A stretch of DNA of 7,104 nucleotides from DATKDU01 sp035512595 (GTDB lineage: Bacteria > Planctomycetota > Planctomycetia > Pirellulales > Pirellulaceae), in NCBI GenBank assembly GCA_035512595.1, contig DATKDU010000526.1, positions 1 through 7,104 on the forward strand, in the 5' to 3' direction. Both the position numbers and the translations under genes were made by a program. Positions 1-6,354 of this stretch are shown piece after piece. How positions within the stretch are numbered: the stretch's first letter is position 1; every line of letters starts with the position of its first letter. Under the pieces are notes generated by a model. The model searched no databases. It had not been told where the DNA came from and saw nothing but the letters and a program-made list of their open reading frames with translations.

Positions 1-41
1 CCTCCCTGGATTACCTCAGCCCTATCGCCTTTGAAGCCCAC

Positions 42-473
42 TTAACCCATTCCCGTTAGCCACTCGACTGTCCGAAAATTGCCAAGCAGCTCAGCTAGCC
101 GCTGGTCGTTGAACAGCATCGCGATGTGCGACAAAGCGAGCAACTGGTATGCATTCCCTGCGGTGGCCTCGGAAACCTTGCCTCCCGCAATCTCCTCATG
201 CAATAGTTCGTAAGCACCCAGCGTCTCCTGCAGCAGCGTGGTCACCTCAACCGATTGCAGATACGTCAATCCTGCCGACTCGTCAAACTCAACGACCGCG
301 TGGCTCAAGTGCTCAAGCACTGCATCCGTAAGACCACTGGAGGCACGAATTGAGTCGCCTTTCTTCGTGGCCCGCCTTGCGTATTTGAGGCTGAGTTTCG
401 CGAAGTCCGCCATCGATGGCTTCGCCGACGCGCGGCCGAGACCGAAGGTCGATGATAACCATTGCCAAATCAT
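42..473 (-). CDS. Hypothetical protein, 143 aa, downstream of lepA
   Basis: I do not recognise this family. The product begins MIWQWLSSTFGLG, a short hydrophobic or amphipathic stretch that is too short and too polar to be a clear signal peptide or membrane anchor. A basic stretch follows at about residues 30-40 (KYARRATKK). The rest looks all-helical, with leucine- and alanine-rich segments (for example AYELLHEEI and AYQLLALSHIAMLF). No cysteine, zinc site or catalytic motif is visible. The ATG at 471-473 lies 28 bases beyond the lepA stop on the same strand, so read-through transcription from lepA is likely. No convincing Shine-Dalgarno sequence sits at normal spacing; an AAAGG-like stretch lies about 15 bases upstream of the ATG. 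An in-frame Met at residue 21 is an alternative start. Base composition looks less GC-rich than lepA, which is weak evidence for a lineage-specific gene. That the frame is coding is likely; the function is unknown. Confidence 0.6.
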   Translation of the reverse strand: MIWQWLSSTFGLGRASAKPSMADFAKLSLKYARRATKKGDSIRASSGLTDAVLEHLSHAVVEFDESAGLTYLQSVEVTTLLQETLGAYELLHEEIAGGKVSEATAGNAYQLLALSHIAMLFNDQRLAELLGNFRTVEWLTGMG

Positions 474-501
474 AGAGTCGAGAGGACCTTTACATCACTT
501 G

Positions 502-2325
502 CTACTCATCCCCCGATTCCAGCACCGCCAGGAACGCCTTCTGCGGGATTTCGACCTGGCCGATGGCCTTCATCCGCTTCTTCCCTTCGCGCTGCTTGGC
601 CCACAGCTTGCGCTTGCGGGTGATGTCGCCGCCGTAGCACTTGGCGGTGACGTTCTTCCGCATGGCGGGCTTGGTCTCACGGGCGATGATCCGGCTGCCG
701 ATCGCTGCCTGAATCGCCACCTCGAACATGTGCCGCTCGATCTCTTCCTTGAGCTTCTTGCAGACCGCCCGTCCGCGGCGATCGGCATCTTCGCGATGGC
801 ACACGACCGACAAGGCATCGACCCGATTGCCGTTGACCAGGATGTCCATCCGCACCAGGTCCGCCGTCTGGTAGCCGACCAGCTCGTAGTCCATCGTGCC
901 GTAGCCGCGCGTGGCGCTTTTGAGTTTGTCGTGCAGGTCATAAATGACTTCCGCCAGCGGGACGTCGTACACGAGCATCGTGCGGGTCGGAGAGAGGTAC
1001 TCCGTGCGGACGTGAGTGCCGCGGCGATCCTGGCAGAGTTGCATCACCGGACCGATATACTCGGTCGGCTGGATGAGGCTCACGCGGACGATCGGCTGCC
1101 GCCACTCCTCGATCGATCCCGCATCTGGCACATCCTGCGGCTTGTGGATCTGGATCACTTCCCCCGTGTCGCGCTTGACGATCTCGTACGTCACGTTCGG
1201 CGCGGTCTGCACCAGATCGACGTCCGACTCCCCTTCCAGCCGCTGCTGGACGATCTCCATGTGTAAGAGGCCCAAAAAGCCGCAGCGAAAGCCAAAGCCC
1301 AAGGCGTCGCTGGTCTCCGGCTCGAACTCGAAGCTGGGATCGTTGATGAGCAGCTTCTCGAGCGCCTCGCGCAGCTCGCTGAAGTCCTGGCCATCCGACG
1401 GATAGAGGCCGCAGTAAACCATCCGCTTGGGCTCTTTGTACCCCGGCAATTGCGGCGCGCACCCCTCACCGGGGATCGTGATCGTGTCGCCAATGTGGAC
1501 CTGCGACAGCGACTTGATGTTGCAGACCAGATAACCAACTTGCCCGGCATTCAGCTCGCTGCACGGCGTTTGCTTGGGCGTGAACTGTCCCAGCTCAATC
1601 ACCTCGTGAGTCGTCCCGGTGGCGATGAAGCGGACCTTGGTCCCTTTCGCAAAGCGGCCGTTCATCACGCGGACGTAGGTGACCGCGCCGCGATAGTCGT
1701 CGTAGTGGGAGTCGAAGACCATCGCCTGGAGCACCGCATCGGGATTCCCCTTCGGCGCGGGCAGGCGATCGATCAGGGCGTCCACCAGCTCCTGAATGCC
1801 CACGCCCGTCTTGGCGCTGACCATCAGCACTTCGTTGGCATCGATGGCCAGCGTGTGCTCGATTTCCATCAGCACCTCGTCAATGCGGGCGTTGGCCAGG
1901 TCGATCTTGTTGATCACCGGCACAATCGTCAGCCCGGCATTCATGGCGGCGAAGGCGTTGGCCAGGGTCTGCGCCTCCACCCCCTGGGCCGCATCGACCA
2001 CGAGAATCGCCCCCTCGCAGCAGGCCAGCGACCGCGACACCTCGTAATGGAAATCGACGTGCCCCGGCGTATCGACCAGGTTGAACTCGAAATCCTCATT
2101 GCCGCGGCGATAGGGCATTTTCACCGCCCGCGCCTTGATCGTGATTCCCCGCTCGCGCTCCAGGTCCATGTCGTCCAGGAGCTGCTCCTTCATCTCCCGC
2201 TTGGTGACGGTGCCGGTAAACTCCAGCAGCCGGTCCGCGAGGGTGCTTTTGCCGTGGTCGATGTGGGCCACGATGCAGAAGTTGCGGATGTGGGCGACGT
2301 CGGGATGGATCTCGTTGTCAGGCAC
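502..2325 (-). CDS. lepA: Elongation factor 4 (LepA), translational GTPase
   Basis: LepA/EF-4 is a cytoplasmic ribosome-bound GTPase related to EF-G, implicated in back-translocation or in ribosome biogenesis. The 607 residues are close to the usual ~600. The GTPase motifs are all present: P-loop AHIDHGKST at 20-28, RGIT at 59-62, DTPGH at 85-89 (H89 equals the catalytic histidine of this GTPase class), NKID at 139-142 and SAK at 170-172. EF-G-like domains follow, then the LepA-specific C-terminal domain ending in the basic KRKLWAKQREGKKRMK stretch and VEIPQKAFLAVL. The start is GTG (complement of CAC at 2323-2325), which places HIRNF near the N-terminus as in other LepA proteins. No clear Shine-Dalgarno precedes it, which is common in planctomycetes. 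The frame is uninterrupted. Long open frames on the opposite strand are GC-bias shadows. It is probably co-transcribed with the small gene downstream. Identification is secure. Confidence 0.98.
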   Translation of the reverse strand: MPDNEIHPDVAHIRNFCIVAHIDHGKSTLADRLLEFTGTVTKREMKEQLLDDMDLERERGITIKARAVKMPYRRGNEDFEFNLVDTPGHVDFHYEVSRSLACCEGAILVVDAAQGVEAQTLANAFAAMNAGLTIVPVINKIDLANARIDEVLMEIEHTLAIDANEVLMVSAKTGVGIQELVDALIDRLPAPKGNPDAVLQAMVFDSHYDDYRGAVTYVRVMNGRFAKGTKVRFIATGTTHEVIELGQFTPKQTPCSELNAGQVGYLVCNIKSLSQVHIGDTITIPGEGCAPQLPGYKEPKRMVYCGLYPSDGQDFSELREALEKLLINDPSFEFEPETSDALGFGFRCGFLGLLHMEIVQQRLEGESDVDLVQTAPNVTYEIVKRDTGEVIQIHKPQDVPDAGSIEEWRQPIVRVSLIQPTEYIGPVMQLCQDRRGTHVRTEYLSPTRTMLVYDVPLAEVIYDLHDKLKSATRGYGTMDYELVGYQTADLVRMDILVNGNRVDALSVVCHREDADRRGRAVCKKLKEEIERHMFEVAIQAAIGSRIIARETKPAMRKNVTAKCYGGDITRKRKLWAKQREGKKRMKAIGQVEIPQKAFLAVLESGDE

Positions 2326-2358
2326 GGGTTTACGTTGAAGGCGGGTTCAGTCGGGACC

Positions 2359-2383
2359 TAAGTCCTTGGAGCCCAAGGGCTTA
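2359..2383. repeat. 11-bp-arm hairpin upstream of lepA
   Basis: TAAGTCCTTGG (2359-2369) and CCAAGGGCTTA (2373-2383) pair over 11 positions with one mismatch (G-U in one RNA strand), around a 3-base loop. It lies 33 bases upstream of the lepA start, so it would sit in the lepA leader if the promoter is further out. It runs directly into the heptamer repeat that follows and looks like one compound dispersed repeat. It could affect lepA translation, but nothing shows that. Confidence 0.6.
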
Positions 2384-2417
2384 ATGACCAATGACCAAAC
2401 CCCAATGACCAATGGGG
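2383..2417. repeat. Heptamer tandem repeat, AATGACC-like, five units
   Basis: Five consecutive 7-base units are in exact register: AATGACC, AATGACC, AAACCCC, AATGACC, AATGGGG. Three are identical. From memory, AATGACCAATGACC tracts recur in intergenic DNA of planctomycetes; this was not checked. The 7-base period is not a multiple of three, which argues against coding. A related ATTGGTC/ACCAAT motif appears at 3779-3789, upstream of the lipoprotein gene. Confidence 0.6.
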
Positions 2418-2475
2418 GAGCGGGACGGTTTCCATTCCAGTGTAGCAGACGGGTTTCGCGGCACACAGGACGACG

Positions 2476-2527
2476 TGTCGGCTTTCGCTCCGCAAAAGTA
2501 CGTGCTTTCGCGGAGCGAAAGCCGACA
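2476..2527. repeat. 52-base near-perfect palindrome (23-bp arms)
   Basis: The left arm 2476-2498 and right arm 2505-2527 match as reverse complements at 22 of 23 positions, with a 6-base loop TACGTG. The outer 18 pairs are perfect (TGTCGGCTTTCGCTCCGC against its complement). There is no T-run on either side, so it is not a canonical intrinsic terminator. The CGGAGCGAAAGCCGACA arm resembles a dispersed palindrome I recall from Pirellula/Rhodopirellula-type genomes, where its translations appear as spurious peptides. REP-like element or non-autonomous mobile element are the best guesses. Confidence 0.75.
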
Positions 2528-3007
2528 ATCGCTTAGGGCAACCGTTGCTCCCTTGCGGGCGGAGCGCTTCACCCGGATTGCCAAGCGACCTGGCTGTCGG
2601 GTGATAATAGTTAATACGCACTCGCGACAAGGGAACCTCGGCTGCGCGATAGCGCCGATGCACGGCGCAAACAGACCGACTTGCGCCGACCGCCGCACTT
2701 CCGGCCGAAGTGTAAGCACTTGTATACATTCGCTTTCCGGACTCCCACGCCCTCCGGCCGTCGCCGCAAGTCCGTTTCGGGCGCGATGTCGAATATAGCG
2801 CGTTTGCGCAGGCCACCGGGCGAAAACCTCGCTTCCAGCAATAAGGGCATATAATACCCCCAATGGGGGATGTCTGTTCACTGCCTCGCCCGCACCCGCC
2901 ATTTTCCCAAGGGCAACCATCCGACCCTAGCGCATTTGCTGCCGAGTCGGTTTGCAAAACTCAACCAGATTGTCAGAGATCAACCAGCGCGCAGGAGCGC
3001 ACTGCCA

Positions 3008-3026
3008 ACCTGGCAGTTTGCCAGGT
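3008..3026. repeat. Small perfect hairpin, 8-bp stem
   Basis: ACCTGGCA (3008-3015) and TGCCAGGT (3019-3026) are perfect reverse complements around a 3-base loop GTT. It lies about 195 bases upstream of the zinc-finger gene. No T-run follows, so a terminator is unlikely. It may be an operator-like dyad or another dispersed hairpin; nothing in the sequence decides between these. Confidence 0.5.
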
Positions 3027-3220
3027 CAAAAGTGGATCGGCTGCAACTGATATGCCACACTTGTATAGTAGCGAGGATAACGAGCGGCGGGGCAAGCCAT
3101 CGCTGCGGCTGGCGACCACAGGCGTCCGGCGCGATGGTAAAGTGAAGTGGTGGGCCGAACGCACCATCGGGCGTACCGCACGGCCGGTCCATTCACCAGG
3201 TAACAAGCGGGGGTGAGGGC

Positions 3221-3469
3221 GTGGGATTCTTTGAACGCATCCGAACGCTGTTCTGGCCGCATGGCTCCCGTCGCCGCTACCCTGGATACTGCTCGTTCTG
3301 CCGCAAGGGCTACAAAGAAGTTGGCCCGCTGGCGGAAGGCCCGGATGACGTTTTCATATGCGGGGCGTGCATCAAAGCGTGCGGGGAATTGATCGCAAAC
3401 GCCACTGCCGAAAAAGGCAAACCTCCGGCGGAACAGTGCCCCAACGGCCGTTCAGGCAGAGACGACTGA
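3221..3469 (+). CDS. Stand-alone ClpX-type C4 zinc-finger protein, 82 aa
   Basis: Residues 22-60 match the N-terminal zinc-binding domain of ClpX (zf-C4_ClpX): CSFC at 24-27, a 19-residue spacer holding the GP turn (GPDDVFIC), CGAC at 47-50, then an ACGELI helix. The four ligands are C24, C27, C47 and C50. In ClpX this domain dimerises and binds adaptors and substrates for the ClpXP protease. Here the AAA+ unfoldase is absent, and the protein ends with a short polar tail (extra cysteines C54 and C73). The N-terminus MGFFERIRTLFWP is amphipathic and followed by GSRRR. The start is GTG; GGGGG at 3209-3213 lies 7 bases upstream as a weak Shine-Dalgarno, and GAGGG at 3215-3219 is too close. The gene stands alone, with gaps of 895 and 384 bases around it. 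The zinc fold is well supported; a role as Clp adaptor or competitor is inference only. Confidence 0.85.
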   Translation: MGFFERIRTLFWPHGSRRRYPGYCSFCRKGYKEVGPLAEGPDDVFICGACIKACGELIANATAEKGKPPAEQCPNGRSGRDD

Positions 3470-3627
3470 GCCGCGCGATAAGGGGTTATAAGACCCTACC
3501 TGCGGCCCCTTTCCCGAGAGCCGCCCGCACGAAGATTCCCCAGCTTAGCGGAAGAATTGCCGCCGCTGCGAACACGCCACCAGATTGTCAAGGATCGCGC
3601 CGCGCCCGTGGACAGGTCGCCGATTGG

Positions 3628-3650
3628 AAGTATATGGGCATAGTATACTT
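3628..3650. promoter_or_regulatory. AT-rich dyad AAGTATA-N9-TATACTT
   Basis: AAGTATA (3628-3634) and TATACTT (3644-3650) are perfect reverse complements separated by 9 bases, in an otherwise GC-rich gap about 200 bases before the lipoprotein start. The right arm contains TATACT, a 5-of-6 match to a -10 hexamer. A regulator binding site overlapping a promoter is possible. The spacing and lack of a -35 box keep confidence low. Confidence 0.3.
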
Positions 3651-3675
3651 TTGTCAACAATTCCGCCTGGGCGTG

Positions 3676-3696
3676 GGGCAGGTTTTCAACCTGCCC
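3676..3696. repeat. Dispersed-type hairpin GGGCAGGTT/AACCTGCCC
   Basis: The arms GGGCAGGTT (3676-3684) and AACCTGCCC (3688-3696) are perfect 9-bp reverse complements with a 3-base loop TTC. In one frame the sequence reads VGQVFNLP, a peptide I remember from many spurious planctomycete open frames, which fits a high-copy intergenic repeat. There is no T-run. It sits 158 bases before the lipoprotein start. Confidence 0.65.
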
Positions 3697-3853
3697 TTAC
3701 CGGACCGACCGCGCGTGCTGCAATGCCTCCCGTTTCCTGCCGGCATTCCGTCCTGTCACAATACGGCTTGTGGTTCATTGGTCACCAATCGTCTGTATTC
3801 GCTTTCGACGGTCGCCACACACACTCCATCCCGCTAAATGGATACCTGCTCCC

Positions 3854-4168
3854 ATGCGAACACACTTCGCGATCCTCGTCCTGCTTTTTCTAACTTCTGT
3901 CGGCTGTCAGCAGCCCGCCGGCGGCGGTGGAGTTGGTGATGCCGAGTTTTATGACGAGCAAGTCGAGACCTACCGTCGTCAATCCGAGGAAACGGAAAAG
4001 TTGATGGATGATCAGGAGGCCCAGACGATTCGGTACGAAAGGCTCCTCACGTCGATGGAGCGTAACGACGAAAGGAGCGAAAAACTCCTGTCCAAGTGGG
4101 AGGAACAGGCCCAGCGAAAGGACGCGATCCTGGCGGCAGAAGAAAAGAAGGCCGGCATCAAGCCGTGA
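3854..4168 (+). CDS. Small predicted lipoprotein with charged helical domain, 104 aa
   Basis: The start chosen is the ATG at 3854, not upstream in-frame starts, because it opens a typical lipoprotein signal: MRTH, a hydrophobic core FAILVLLFL, then TSVGC with the modifiable cysteine at residue 18. The -3 residue is Ser rather than the usual Leu, so the lipobox is acceptable but not ideal. A flexible Gly-rich linker (PAGGGGVG) follows. Residues 30-104 are very rich in Glu, Lys, Arg and Gln with spaced hydrophobics (for example KLMDDQEAQTIRYERLL and SEKLLSKWEEQ), pointing to a long helix or coiled coil. No enzyme motif is present. It would be membrane-anchored through lipid at C18. The next gene starts 13 bases after its stop, so the two probably form an operon, and their products may act at the same membrane. 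The family is not recognised; the partner role is inference. Confidence 0.75.
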   Translation: MRTHFAILVLLFLTSVGCQQPAGGGGVGDAEFYDEQVETYRRQSEETEKLMDDQEAQTIRYERLLTSMERNDERSEKLLSKWEEQAQRKDAILAAEEKKAGIKP

Positions 4169-4170
4169 GC

Positions 4171-4176
4171 GGAGAG
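4171..4176 (+). promoter_or_regulatory. Ribosome binding site GGAGAG choosing the 4182 start
   Basis: GGAGAG lies in the 13-base gap after the lipoprotein stop. Two adjacent ATGs follow, at 4179 and 4182. Spacing is 2 bases to the first and 5 bases to the second, so the second is the better start. It also gives the family-typical N-terminus MRFTIRD. Confidence 0.6.
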
Positions 4177-4181
4177 AAATG

Positions 4182-4685
4182 ATGCGTTTCACAATCCGCG
4201 ACTTGCTGTGGCTGACCGTGATCGTGGCGATAGGCCTCGGCTGGTGGATCGATCGTTCGCGAAAACCGGAAGTCTATTATGTGCATCTCTTTGCCACGCA
4301 TTATCACGTGGACATGGCGAAGCGGGACCCGATGCATCCCGAATATGGGGTGCCCGTGCCCCTGATGACGATTTCGATCCAATCAGCAGCGCCGTTTCAT
4401 GTCGCTATTCCTCACGACTACAATCCCACGATCGAGATGGACGGCGTTCTGTCGATGAGCGGCAAGCGATGCGTAGGCGAACTCAAAGTATTCCTCACCG
4501 CCCCCGACCTGGCCATGCTCGACGAATCGATTACGCCGCTCTCGATCGATAAAGCCCACGCTTTGCAGGACCCGCGTTTTCACCTGGTCATCTCGCGGTC
4601 CGCCAATCCAAGTGACTGCAACATGTTTCCACCAGCTAAAGCTGGTGGCAGACAGGTGCCGGCTGAAGCCGGCAGAGGGCATTAG
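4182..4685 (+). CDS. RFTIRDLLWLT-leader membrane protein, 167 aa
   Basis: The N-terminus MRFTIRDLLWLT is followed by a hydrophobic stretch to W21-W22 and then IDRSRK. This is a basic cap plus one membrane span (about residues 8-23). The same leader occurs twice more in the window, and I recall it at the start of many small planctomycete proteins of unknown function. Residues 29-149 form a soluble domain with alternating hydrophobic strands (for example MTISIQSAAPFHVAI and VGELKVFLTAPD) and a His-rich patch HLFATHYHVD; I recognise no family. Residues 150-167 (PPAKAGG to the end) are encoded by a double-hairpin repeat, so the original C-terminus was probably replaced or extended. It follows the lipoprotein gene by 13 bases with its own ribosome binding site. 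Its stop codon overlaps the stop of the convergent DUF1501 gene. That it is coding is likely; the function is unknown. Confidence 0.8.
   Translation: MRFTIRDLLWLTVIVAIGLGWWIDRSRKPEVYYVHLFATHYHVDMAKRDPMHPEYGVPVPLMTISIQSAAPFHVAIPHDYNPTIEMDGVLSMSGKRCVGELKVFLTAPDLAMLDESITPLSIDKAHALQDPRFHLVISRSANPSDCNMFPPAKAGGRQVPAEAGRGH
4629..4674. repeat. Two adjacent perfect hairpins at a gene 3' end
   Basis: Hairpin one has CCACCAGCT (4629-4637) and AGCTGGTGG (4640-4648) with loop AA. Hairpin two has TGCCGGCT (4657-4664) and AGCCGGCA (4667-4674) with loop GA. An 8-base spacer separates them. Both share a GCT-NA-AGC core, so they look like two members of one repeat family. They lie inside the last 18 codons of the leader-family gene and just beyond the stop of the convergent gene, where they could act as a bidirectional terminator. 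No U-tract is present on either side. Confidence 0.8.
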
Positions 4686-6043
4686 GCGATCAGCTCCTCC
4701 ACCACCTCTCCCTTGGGCACGATCCGATGCGGCCGCTCAAGGGGGTCGTAGAGCATCCGGCGGTGGTCGATGCCGAGGAGGTGGTACATGGTGGCGGCGA
4801 CGTCGCCGGGGCTCGTCGGCTTGTCGGCGGGGAAGGCGCCGATCTTGTCGCTGGCGCCGTAAACGTAGCCGGGGCGAATGCCGCCGCCGGCCAGCATCAC
4901 CGTGTAGCAGTAGTTCCAGTGGTCCCGGCCGCCGTCGTTGGCGTTGATTTTGGGAGTGCGGCCAAAGTCGCCGGTGACGAAGACGAGCGTCCGTTCGAGC
5001 AGCCCCCGCTGGGCCAGGTCGGTGAGCAATGTGCCGCAGGCTGAATCAAACTGCGGCAAGAGCGTCCCCTTGAGCTTCTTGAAATTGCCGCCGTGCGTGT
5101 CCCAGGTGGCGTTGGCGTCGGGGGCCCAGCTAATGGTGACGACGCGCGTGCCGGCTTCGATCAGCCGCCGGGCCAGGAGCGTGCTCTGGCCGTAGATATT
5201 GCGTCCGTAAGCATCGCGGGTTTGATCGGTCTCCTGTTCGAGGCGAAAGGCGCCGCGGACCTTGTCGCCGGTGAGCACGTCCAGCGCCCGCTGCTGGTAG
5301 CGGGTCATCGTATCGAAGGCGGCCCGGTTCTCGTGGGGATCGAAGCCGCCGCTCAAGCTGGCCAAGAGTTCCCCGCGGCGCGCGACCCGGTCGATCGAGA
5401 CGTCGGTTTGCAGCGTGAACTCCGGCACCGAGAAGTCGGCCGCACTCGGATCCTTCAGCACCCACAGCGGATCGAACGTCCGGCCGAGCCAGCCGCCGAA
5501 GAAGCCCGGCTGCGGCGGTCCGCCAGCCCCTTCCTTGGTCATGTACGGCAGACAGACGTGCGGCACTGCGTCGCTGGCCGGCGGGCGGACGCGGCTAAGT
5601 ATGGCCCCCGGCGACGGGTGATCACTGGAACTGTTGCCAATGGCCCGATTGGCATCGCCGCGGTCATCCCCCGTCATGGCCGTGTAGACGGCCAGCGCGT
5701 GCGCGTTGTTGACGCTGTGGTGCATCGACCGCACCAGGCAACAGCGGTGCATTTGGGTCGCCAGCTTGGGGAGGTGCTCGCTCAGGGGCACACCGGGCAG
5801 GCTCGAGGCGATCGGCTTGAACTCGCCGCGAATATTGTCGGGCGCGTCGGGCTTCATGTCCCACATGTCGAGGTGGCTGGGTCCTCCGTTGAGCATCAGG
5901 ATGATGCAGGCGTCCGCCTTGGCCGGCAGCGAGAATCCTTCCTCCGCGGCTTGAAGCAGCCGCGCTAGCGACAACGAGAGAAAACCGGTGCCGCCGATGC
6001 GAAGCAACTCGCGACGCGAAATTGGGGAATGGATCGGTGTCAT
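4682..6043 (-). CDS. DUF1501 family protein, Tat-exported, 453 aa
   Basis: DUF1501 proteins are abundant in planctomycetes, have an alkaline-phosphatase/sulfatase-like fold, and have no firmly established substrate. The N-terminus carries a twin-arginine signal: SRRELLRIG with RR at 10-11, then a hydrophobic GTGFLSLSLARLLQAA. Family landmarks are LNGGPSHLDMWDMKP at 51-65, SMHHSVNNAH at 106-115, YGQS at 284-287, WDTHGGN at 314-320, GDFGRTPKIN at 358-367 and GRDHWN at 372-377. The His and Asp residues in these blocks are plausible metal ligands by analogy to the superfamily. Length is normal and the C-terminus (GEVVEELIA) looks complete. The ATG at 6041-6043 has a weak GAAGAG a few bases upstream. 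Such genes often sit beside a DUF1553/DUF1549 cytochrome-like gene; none is present within 1 kb upstream, so this one appears solitary. Its stop overlaps that of the convergent gene. The true substrate is unknown. Confidence 0.95.
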   Translation of the reverse strand: MTPIHSPISRRELLRIGGTGFLSLSLARLLQAAEEGFSLPAKADACIILMLNGGPSHLDMWDMKPDAPDNIRGEFKPIASSLPGVPLSEHLPKLATQMHRCCLVRSMHHSVNNAHALAVYTAMTGDDRGDANRAIGNSSSDHPSPGAILSRVRPPASDAVPHVCLPYMTKEGAGGPPQPGFFGGWLGRTFDPLWVLKDPSAADFSVPEFTLQTDVSIDRVARRGELLASLSGGFDPHENRAAFDTMTRYQQRALDVLTGDKVRGAFRLEQETDQTRDAYGRNIYGQSTLLARRLIEAGTRVVTISWAPDANATWDTHGGNFKKLKGTLLPQFDSACGTLLTDLAQRGLLERTLVFVTGDFGRTPKINANDGGRDHWNYCYTVMLAGGGIRPGYVYGASDKIGAFPADKPTSPGDVAATMYHLLGIDHRRMLYDPLERPHRIVPKGEVVEELIA

Positions 6044-6354
6044 CGCGGCTCTTCAAATTGCGTACGAACCATCAAACTCCGTTGATGATCAATGTACCTG
6101 CCCCAGGCGAGAGCCACAAGTTTGGCTTCACGAGACAGCGGCCGTGTGGGAGCAGTGGCAGGCACTGATCGTGAGTTCGAGATGGGGTGGAAAGTCGTGT
6201 GGGACTCCGAGCAGTCGGCCGTAGAAGTGCGTCGAGCAAAACCGAATTCAGGGCCGAGCAGTTATTACCGAACCACTGTCTCGCCGGCCCGCTTGCCTTG
6301 ATCAGCGCCATGCTTCCCGCGGCGACTTTTCGGTTTGTCCGGTCGTTTGTTTTA

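Larger units (their letters stand above)
2326..3220. other. 895-base gap between divergent genes; repeats, no credible gene
   Basis: This gap separates lepA (minus) from the zinc-finger gene (plus) and must hold both promoters. It contains the hairpin and heptamer repeats at 2359-2417, a long palindrome at 2476-2527, a nested stem at 2570-2603 (CACCCG/CGGGTG enclosing GCCA/TGGC), a CCCCC-AAT-GGGGG dyad at 2857-2869 and a hairpin at 3008-3026. Candidate -10 boxes are TATAAT at 2850-2855 (plus), TATAGT at 3064-3069 (plus) and TATTAT, the complement of 2604-2609 (minus). None has a good -35 box at 16-18 bases. Open frames here translate to cysteine- and arginine-rich peptides with no domain and run through the hairpins, so I treat them as spurious. 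Confidence 0.6.
3470..3853. other. 384-base gap with hairpins, no gene seen
   Basis: This stretch between the zinc-finger and lipoprotein genes holds an AT-rich dyad at 3628-3650, a dispersed-type hairpin at 3676-3696 and a small dyad ATTGGT-C-ACCAAT around 3777-3789. An 18-base stretch at 3579-3596 (ACCAGATTGTCA then RRGATC) nearly repeats one at 2964-2981. The TATACT at 3644-3649 could be a -10 box for the downstream genes, but no -35 box fits. Open frames crossing the region have no recognisable domain. Confidence 0.5.

Noticed and set aside
238..1266. Long plus-strand open frame opposite lepA
   Set aside because: It is antisense to a certain lepA. Its His-, Arg- and Asp-rich translation without domains is the usual shadow of a GC-rich gene.
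1450..2361. Second long plus-strand open frame opposite lepA
   Set aside because: It lies over the GTPase domain of lepA and shows no domain; it is explained by codon bias of the real gene.
2850..2855. Perfect TATAAT on the plus strand, with TATTAT on the minus strand one base on
   Set aside because: No acceptable -35 box lies 16-18 bases upstream on the plus strand. The minus-strand TGAACA at 18 bases is only a 4-of-6 match. Kept only as a remark.
2358..2957. Minus-strand frames of about 180-200 codons upstream of lepA
   Set aside because: They run through the heptamer repeat and the 52-base palindrome, are rich in Arg and Cys, and lack any domain or ribosome binding site.
2863..3216. Plus-strand frame of 117 codons ending 4 bases before the zinc-finger start
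   Set aside because: The spacing suggests translational coupling, but composition is random-like, it crosses a hairpin, and no ribosome binding site precedes it.
5093..5968. Plus-strand frame of about 290 codons opposite DUF1501
   Set aside because: It is antisense to a clearly homologous protein, and its translation resembles no family.
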